From NCBI GenBank assembly GCA_038030265.1, contig CM075943.1, forward strand, positions 1,302,001 through 1,366,000: a stretch of DNA of 64,000 nucleotides, in the 5' to 3' direction. This document shows positions 57,463 through 64,000 of the stretch, one piece after another (the first letter of the stretch is position 1; every line of letters starts with the position of its first letter). The position numbers and the translations under genes were made by a program. This stretch comes from Corythucha ciliata (lineage: Eukaryota > Arthropoda > Insecta > Hemiptera > Tingidae). A model generated the notes under the pieces. The model saw only the letters and a list, made by a program, of their open reading frames with translations. It was not told the origin of the DNA and did not search any database.

Positions 57463-57793
57463 CTCGAAACTCGAATCGTGTTGGGCTATGCCCTTCCAAT
57501 TGTCGTCCGGATAATATCAGTCTAATTAATTTGATAATTAAAATACCGGCGACAGATTTATTCATTATATCCATCTAGCTTAAGGAATGTGCTAATAGTG
57601 CACGCCTCAAAAATCTTGAATGATGTCATTGCTATAGCTGTAGGTCTTTGTTTAAGAGGCTATATAAATGTTCTGCTCTTCCCGTGCATTTTCACTTCGC
57701 GGGTTTGGCTCATTGAAGAAGGAAACTCCTCGGTGTTTCGCTCAATCCGGACCTATTCCGCCGCTATATCCACGAGAGAGAGAGAGAGTGGGT

Positions 57794-57985
57794 AAAGCTA
57801 TGTCTCCACTTGTGCGCTTTCGTCTTGAAAGAGGCCTCTTTCAATTCAACACACCTTTTCAACTTTCAGCAACGCATGCGTCGAAGCAATGCACACAATT
57901 TTTGATACCCTTCCAGCTTCTTGAGGCATCCAATAGCGCATTCCTCACGTTCAACACACTGTGCGCTATGACGCATGCGCTCTGA
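57794..57985. mobile_element. Inverted MITE-like arm (copy 2 of 1817-2007)
   Basis: Inverted and diverged relative to 57105-57317; the tRNA-like gene lies between them. Confidence 0.6.
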
Positions 57986-58296
57986 CCCCAAAACACTTCA
58001 GAATTCAAATGTGTTTTAAGGAAATGTCAGGGATGAAATTTGGAAAAGCAAGATCTAACGTCACTGTAGAACTTCCTGAAGATTAAAATAAGACTTTGAA
58101 ATCGAATATTGGTGCAGAAATGGAGCCAAAACTGATGTGCGAAGTTTGGGCGAGGAGCGACTGGGAAGGGGTTGAGGAAATCCGCCTGAAACCCCACCTT
58201 AAGATAGGGAGAGAGAGAGAAATTGGCTCCAAAAAAAAACATTGAGTGGTTCCACTGGGTGCGAATCCTTTACGTCCTCCATAGATACGGCCCTGG

Positions 58297-58433
58297 GAGC
58301 CTGTTCTATAACTTTTAACTGTCATTATCACTGTCTCTTTCCACCTGTCCTCCCCATCAACGTATGATTTAATTCGGGGCGGGCGGGTGGAAAGGATATT
58401 CCTAGGAATACAGAAATGTTACAGAACAGGCCC
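58297..58433. mobile_element. Short TIR element (copy 2 of 2320-2457)
   Basis: One TIR base differs from copy 1 (GAGCCTGTTC instead of GGGCCTGTTC). CCCTGG flanks both sides. Confidence 0.55.
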
Positions 58434-58671
58434 CCCTGGTCACAGTGATGAAATGTCACTGTCATGGAATGTCGCAGTCATTGAATGTAACAGTTAAATG
58501 GGATTTATAACTGATTACGATTTTTTAGGGTTATTGCTTTTCACGCCCTCGTACAGCACGAGTACGTGAATACGCCAACTCTGGTCTTCCAATCATTGTC
58601 ACTGGGCCGTGATAAGTGTGTTTGTATTTACTTCGCAGGCTTTTTCTGTAACTTCCATCCGTGCCGCGTAA

Positions 58672-58837
58672 GGCCCGGCGCACACTAGAAAAGAAAGACG
58701 CCGACGCGCGGGGAAGAGACGACTCTCGCGTACGAGTCCGATGTGAAAGGCCCCATAGAGTTCTATGTATTTTTACTGCCAGAGTCGGACGCTGATACGC
58801 GCGTCGGCGTCTTTTTTCCCCTAGTGTGCGCCGGGCC
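58672..58837. mobile_element. Harbinger-like MITE (copy 2 of 2733-2899)
   Basis: Same perfect TIRs GGCCCGGCGCACACTAG and TAA flanks (58669-58671 and 58838-58840). Confidence 0.7.
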
Positions 58838-59918
58838 TAACTTTCAATGTTTTCCTCACAAAATATATTCAACAGTTGCTCTCCTCCGATCTATTATTGT
58901 GGGATATGTTCGCGACTATACAATTTCTCGTAGTGAATACGTTTAAGTAACAGGTACCCGCAGCTCGTTTTCTTTTGGCACAAATATGTAAAAAAAAAAA
59001 TTAATTACTGAATCGCATTCCTGGTTCTCTGCCAAATCAAAGATGAACCTTAACTTTCTCTCTCCTCACCTCACAACTTTGCCAAGGCAAGGAAACGAGT
59101 GATGTAACTGTTAAATGAAAGCAATTGGAAATGGGGTGCTCGAGAGGCTGGTTCCTGAGTTGATCACTGCCTCACTGCCGTCAAAAAATAATGAAGAAAA
59201 AAAAAAAGGTGAATTGAGCACCCAGACACTCTTCGAACCTCGTTTCTGGTAGCCAAATGGAAGGGTTGAGGATTATATCCTGTGGAAAGGACACCTGTGA
59301 TAGTAAAGTCATTGCAGTGATGCTGCCACAAGAAGAGTTGGCGGACGTGGTAGGACGGAAGGCATCGTGACCCCCGGCCCTCTTGGGGCCTATGGGTGGC
59401 CAAGATCTTTTATCTCCCCGAACAGAGGGTTAGAGAAGTGTCTGTTTTGATTTCTCTAATTGATTCAGAGTTTAAACAATTTTCCAGCTAAAGTTTACTG
59501 GCAAGTCATAAAGAAAATCCTGTTGGTTTGTAAAGATTTAAAATAAAACGTCATATTTCGTCGTACGCAAAATCGTATTTCTAGCTGCAAAACTTGGTTA
59601 ACCTTGGGCTTGTTCCTAAAATCATCTTTAACATAATCGGTGGATTATGTTATGGGGGATTTCACCACCGAGAGTTAACTTGAGTTACGTTAACTCAGAA
59701 TTATCTGAAAAAAGGCGTCACTATTTATGTAAACAATGTTATCTATCCCACCGCTGCCACCAATGTACCGCCGTATGGGTCTGGGTTCAGAGAGTCGACA
59801 AAGAGTAACAAAGAGGTACCTTTACCCCGTGATGTACATTTATTATTTACAGTCTGACTCACCTTTCCCCAGGCCCGACGGCCTGCGGTAGCGTGTACAC
59901 GAGCTGGCGCGAAGGCTG

Positions 59919-60239
59919 GTCGCGAGGCTTCGGCCCCCCCTGCACGGATGTGCGTCCCTGACTCTAAGCTGTCCCTCGACTCTAGCAGAGCACTCGACTC
60001 CGTCCCTCCTGGGTTTTTATACTAAACCCCCGAGGACATGTTTGTAAAACCCTAAGTGTTGTGGATAACAAGCAGTTTCCTCGAGGATTTGTTGACGCTA
60101 TCGGGTCATTCTCTCCCGCTCGTCCCTGAGCTCGCCGGGTTCATTCACCGAGCGGTGAACAATTTCCCGGACCGAGCTCCTTTTCTCTATCGCTTAACAT
60201 AACGCCCTTTTTTAGGGCGTTACAGAGTTAGGTAACTCC
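59919..60239. other. 321-bp segment present only in copy 2
   Basis: Rich in tccctcgactct- and ctcgtccctgagctcg-like motifs, with TAACGCCCT/AGGGCGTTA forming a 9-bp stem around T5 (60200-60222). No target duplication surrounds it, so deletion from copy 1 is more likely than insertion into copy 2. Confidence 0.5.
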
Positions 60240-60388
60240 AACCTAACTCCCTGTGGTGAAATTAGCCCTTAAAGAACTAACACATGATAAATGTAAGGGA
60301 AAGATGAATCACTACGGAAACCTAATCCATCGATCGATGAATTTAGCAACACGCCCGTTTATCTTCAAATGTCGTCCGAAAACACACA

Positions 60389-60536
60389 TTTAGGCCCGTA
60401 TGCCAAGTCTTTCCTTGAATTTTCCTCAACCTCAAAGCTCCCTCACAAACTGGAAAAATTATAAAATAACACGTGATTCTACAGTTTGGTAGGAGTCGAG
60501 GAAATTTCTGGGAACGACTTGGCATACGGACCTAAA
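60389..60536. mobile_element. Short TIR element (copy 2 of 4133-4280)
   Basis: Same TTTAGGCCCGTATGCCAAG ends and hairpin. Confidence 0.6.
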
Positions 60537-60836
60537 ATTTGTGTTGATTTTCGCGGTAATTTTAATGTTAATAATGTGATCGCTTATCTATATTATCTAT
60601 TATTATTATAAAGCAAACCTAGCAACCCTAGGAGAAAAACTAGCGAAATTGTTTTTTCAGCGCGGAAAACCTGTGAGTGGCATTCTTGGGGAGCGGAACT
60701 GCTTCTCTATAGTCTAAAAACCAGTGAAATTGTTTTTTGTTTTAGCCTCCGAAATATGTATATGCGTTTCTAGGGAGCGAAACCAACGAAAAACCGGTGG
60801 AATTGCTTTTCCTGTGCAGAAACCCGTGAATTTTCC

Positions 60837-61187
60837 TTGAACTCCGCTAAATTGTCTAGCGGGTTAAAGAGGACGGCTCGTGAGCCCTACTGGCCAGAAT
60901 TAGTTAGCCCTGTAATAGGGGCTGGCGGTCTTGCGCACCAAGCACCCAGCATCTTATCATTAATACGTTTAGCTATACTTTCAGATTCTCCCAATCTCCA
61001 GGAAGGGGCAGCTGCCCTCCCTTGCCACGAGTCCATTTTTTGGCAGAAAATACTAGATTCACCAACAGAATCTTTCACATTTTTGGGCTTATTAGAGTAC
61101 ATCTACAAAGTAGCAGTTCAAGATTTAATCGTTTTTGGCCAAGTTATGAAAGAAACTGGGAGTGGGACCAACTTTTTGAAATACTAA
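60837..61187 (+). CDS. Hypothetical 116-codon open frame (copy 2)
   Basis: The encoded sequence is identical to that of 4581-4931, with one synonymous change (CTA to TTA, Leu, near residue 88). It has the same non-ATG opening and the same upstream acceptor-like pyrimidine tract ending in gcag. No domain recognised. Confidence 0.2.
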   Translation: MNSAKLSSGLKRTAREPYWPELVSPVIGAGGLAHQAPSILSLIRLAILSDSPNLQEGAAALPCHESIFWQKILDSPTESFTFLGLLEYIYKVAVQDLIVFGQVMKETGSGTNFLKY

Positions 61188-61299
61188 TAGCTAATTCTCT
61201 AAAAAATCCATATGCTAAATTAACGGTTTCCTCGATAAGGGCTGAGGGGGGGGGGGCAGTCCATAGTCCAAAATTCACTCTCCGTACCTTAGACTTCTG

Positions 61300-62083
61300 G
61301 ATATAACGCCGAGTTTCGAAGGTTGATCCGATCAATGACTTGACAATATTTCTTTCAAAATTTAAAAAAGATCTTCTGACAAATAGCCGCCTAATTACAA
61401 AATTTTCCCGAATATTCACGATTCTGCAAGTTTCAGGGCCTTTTTTGGCGTGAATCATTGGCCAAATCGGTCCCGACTGCGCCCTTTACTTTGAACTTGA
61501 CCTCCAATTTATTATAAAATTTAAAATGGACAAGTTTCCATATGTTCGTGTCCTAATTTGAGCAAAATCACAAGTTTCTTGGCTGAATGTACACGAAATT
61601 GACAGTGTCGGGGCTTCGGGTCTTGATTCTTCAAGGAAATGCATATTTCGGGTCTTAATTTCAGCCAAATTGCAAGTTACGGGTCGCTTAATTTCAGTGA
61701 AATTGCAAGTTTAAAATTGTTTATTGCGGGCTCGAACCAACCACGTCCTAGACTGACGAGGCCCGACCATATCCCAACAAAATTGCGTCATTTTCGAGGC
61801 AAATATGTATAGGCAGAATTGGATGTTTCCAGGCACAATTTTCGCGAAATTGCAAGATTCCTACTTCTTTCTTGGTTGGCTGTAGCCGGTCCCGACTGCG
61901 TCCATATTTAGAGATGAATATTTGTGAGTTCCTATAGTCGGGTCCTAATTTGAGCACAATTTCAAGTTTGCTGGGTGAATAACGGAGAAATTGAAAAAAT
62001 GCACCAAGGGTTGGGAGAAATTGAAAGTTTCGGGTCTTCGGGTGGGAGTTAACTAGAGCAAAATTACAAGTTTTAGGGCCTTT
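61300..62083 (+). repeat. Degenerate ~30-nt repeat (caag type), copy 2 and beyond
   Basis: Counterpart of 5040-5642 that continues past the duplication end with aaattgaaagtttcgggtct and caaaattacaagtttt units up to the putative LTR at 62084. Confidence 0.55.
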
Positions 62084-62443
62084 TGTGAGGGACTCACAAC
62101 TTACCCCGCATACAGCGCCCAGGAAGTGGGAGAAGGGACCACCAAAGGAGCGTCAAGAGGCCGGAACTAAAAACCAGTTCCGTTCGAGCAGCCTTCGCTT
62201 CCATCGCTTAATCCTGACTTCACTCCTTCGTCAATATAATATAAGGACATACGTGAGCTAAAGAGAATTTTATTTTATTATTTTATTGGTTAAGAAGAAC
62301 ACCACATTACAAGTGTCAATTTTCTTTTAATTTTATTTTGTCTTCTTCTGAAGCCCTATCCTATTTCCTCGCCAACCGTAAACGGTAACTCATCAAATTC
62401 TCGAGCGAGAACCCGACAATCTCAATCCGGGACTCTCGTCTCA
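62084..62443 (+). repeat. Putative 5' LTR
   Basis: Starts TGTGAGGGACTCACA (itself a short palindrome) and ends TCTCA, giving TG...CA ends over 360 bp. ATATAATATAAGG near 62234 is a TATA-type box. Two bases later TGGCATCCCTTG could be a primer-binding site (partial match to tRNA-Asn). The 3' LTR is outside the window, so this is inferred. Confidence 0.4.
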
Positions 62444-62712
62444 AGTGGCATCCCTTGTAAATCGAACTTAATTAGTAGTGCTTTTTTAATTTTAACAAAA
62501 ATTGACTCGAATATTTCACAGATTGGTTTGAAAAACAGGTTTTCCCCCTTTTAATCCTTTATTTTCTTTCCTACTTATCTCCCATTCTAAGATAAAGAAT
62601 AATCTTTTATTTCACTGTCTCTCCTCTCTTAACCCCCCTCACCCTGCTAAAACAGGACCTTGATCTACATTTGCATTTTTCTTTTCAATACGTACACAAA
62701 TAAAACAAATAC
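62444..62712 (+). other. Leader between putative LTR and gag
   Basis: AT-rich 270-nt untranslated stretch with the candidate primer-binding site at its start (62446). No open frame. Confidence 0.35.
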
Positions 62713-64000
62713 ATGGCATCCGCGACTTGTGCAGGATGCACACGAGCGTTTCAGGAGGACGAAAGCTATTTAGTATGTACAGGCTGTCTCAAACCCCGCT
62801 GCGAGGATTGTAGCAATATTTCATTAGAAAATTACTCGAAATTACGCACTGAACTAAAGGCGAAATTCTTAAACGCTTGTTGCAAAATTTCAATAGACAA
62901 GCTTCACGCCATGGTGCTAAGCATTAACAAAAACGTATCAACGCTGCATCAAGCTTATACAACTCAAAGGGAGGACATTATTACTTTGAGCAAAAAGGCA
63001 GAGGAAAATAACTCTAAATACGACCAAATTCAGCTGCAGCTCGTAAGTATTATGCAGGCGTTGTCAATTAGGCCAACTGAGTCACCTAAACCGACGCCGC
63101 CTCCAACTCAAGCATCTCTCGCGGAGCCACCCCCCAACCTCAAACCTCCTACTGTGTCTTACTCGGAGAACGGATCTCTCTATATGGGGAACAACGCGGA
63201 CTTGAAACCGTCATCCGTACCTACAGGATCTACTCAAATGACACCCAACGCTTCTTCATTAACATCCCCCATTAACATCCCTTACCATTACGCTCAAGCC
63301 AAGATATCTGAGCCTCTTCGGCGATTAATTGAAAAACTTCCTAAATTTTCTTCCCACGAGCCAAAATCTATCTTCAGATTTCTGCTCAAACTTCTCGAGT
63401 TGAACGAGATCGCTAAAGATGTGTTTCATTTGATTTTTTTTCCATGCAGCGACCCTTCAACAAAGCCCGCTATTGCATCAGATATTTGCAAAACACCTCG
63501 AAAAAACAACATTCGAAATTTTGAAAGAGGAGCTATTCTCTCGTTGTTTAAATTTCCTAAGTGTGACTAATTTGAAGTTGCATTACGTCTACGAGCCCCA
63601 ACTGTTTAACCAGTCTTTCACAGATTATTGTGCCCGCAAAATAAAAATAGCTAAAATCCTTGACCATCCTCTGGAACAAATACTACCGGCGACTCTCGCA
63701 GGGGCAAACAGTAGCACACGGGTTAAATTTCATTTCAAGGCGCAGCCGGCCTCAATGGACGAACTCTTGCAGTTCGCACAGGAAGTCGATCAAGCCCAAG
63801 TCCCATCATACACCAAGTCGTCTTGGCGCAATTGGGATAGCCAACCAATTAACAGAGGGTATGGTTCATCCTCGCCAAAAGCTCGTGACAGGTCTTCGGG
63901 ACAAAACGGTGCTTCTCGATTCCACCAACAGTCCAGCACCCGCCAATCCTATAAGGAAAGGAGAAATAACCAACCATCTTCATCGTTCACAGGGTCTAAT
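62713..64000 (+). pseudogene. gag-like gene of an LTR retrotransposon, one frameshift, runs off the window
   Basis: ATG at 62713 opens a protein with an N-terminal cysteine module: CAGC (6-9), CTGC (22-25) and CEDC (30-33), a PHD- or RING-like arrangement. A coiled helical stretch (~50-115), a Pro/Ser/Thr-rich linker (~120-190) and a capsid-like start (RRLIEKLPKFSSHEPKSIFRF, ~197 on) follow. At a T8 run (~63433-63440) the frame shifts; the other frame continues from HAATLQQSPLLHQIFAKHLE through LLQFAQEVDQAQ to an Arg/Ser/Gln-rich tail up to 64000. The frame read straight on ends at 63570. A one-T error in the run would explain it. Zinc knuckle and pol lie outside. Confidence 0.65.

Larger units (their letters stand above)
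56830..61868. repeat. Large duplicated unit, copy 2
   Basis: Direct repeat of 864-5642. It is longer because of a 321-bp segment (59919-60239) absent from copy 1. A tandem stretch after the second MITE is shorter here (near 58470). Unlike copy 1, neither end abuts a LINE, and the ~30-nt repeat continues unbroken across its right end to ~62080. This copy may therefore be closer to the original. Confidence 0.85.

Noticed and set aside
1..64000. CRISPR arrays, bacterial operons or prophage genes
   Set aside because: No spacer-repeat arrays, ribosome-binding-site-led operons or phage proteins are present; introns, Pol III genes and LINEs indicate eukaryotic DNA.

Overview
The window is eukaryotic nuclear DNA from an AT-rich, repeat-dominated genome. 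It carries remnants of LINE families (Jockey-like, R1-like, I-like), hAT and Harbinger-like DNA elements, a Gypsy-type LTR element and a THAP-type finger. This mix points to an arthropod, probably an insect; the species cannot be fixed from the sequence. I found no convincing intact host protein gene. Almost everything with coding character is transposon-derived and broken.

Layout. A minus-strand LINE fragment (1-863) abuts the first copy of a roughly 4.8-5.0 kb duplicated unit (864-5642; second copy 56830-61868). The unit holds a tRNA-like Pol III gene between inverted MITE-like arms, three short TIR elements and a conserved 116-codon reading frame. On its right it abuts a 5'-truncated plus-strand Jockey-like LINE (5641-8054). 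Positions 8-18.7 kb are mostly non-coding. They contain an array of 15-bp RFX/X-box-like palindromes (12933-13112), tRNA-derived sequences and a block of a degenerate ~30-nt repeat. A minus-strand R1-like LINE occupies 18714-22486, joined to a Jockey EN fragment. A small internally deleted Gypsy element with both LTRs and a TSD lies at 24274-25899. A LINE that keeps its 5' end but lost its 3' part lies at 29.6-32.6 kb.

Positions 35.1-39.5 kb (minus strand) hold a broken ~1,480-codon gene. It has N-terminal zinc-finger-like modules, a PIN/XPG-like nuclease region and a C-terminal eight-cysteine CXC cluster, and I tentatively assign it to the Academ DNA-transposon group. A THAP-domain exon with a splice donor lies just beyond, in divergent orientation. 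Two hAT elements with perfect 8-bp TSDs follow (41657-45229 and 47270-48508); the first sits inside the ~30-nt repeat and carries another block of it. An I-like LINE with an RNase H domain (minus strand) adjoins an LTR-element fragment and a 500-N gap (55620-56119). After the second copy of the duplication, the window ends in the 5' part of another LTR retrotransposon: putative LTR, leader, and a gag-like gene with one frameshift.

The elements do not form a pathway. The window reads as nested insertions. The most unusual signals are the dispersed ~30-nt periodic repeat that makes up roughly a tenth of the sequence, the Academ-like gene, and the duplicated tRNA-bearing unit bounded by outward-pointing LINE fragments.
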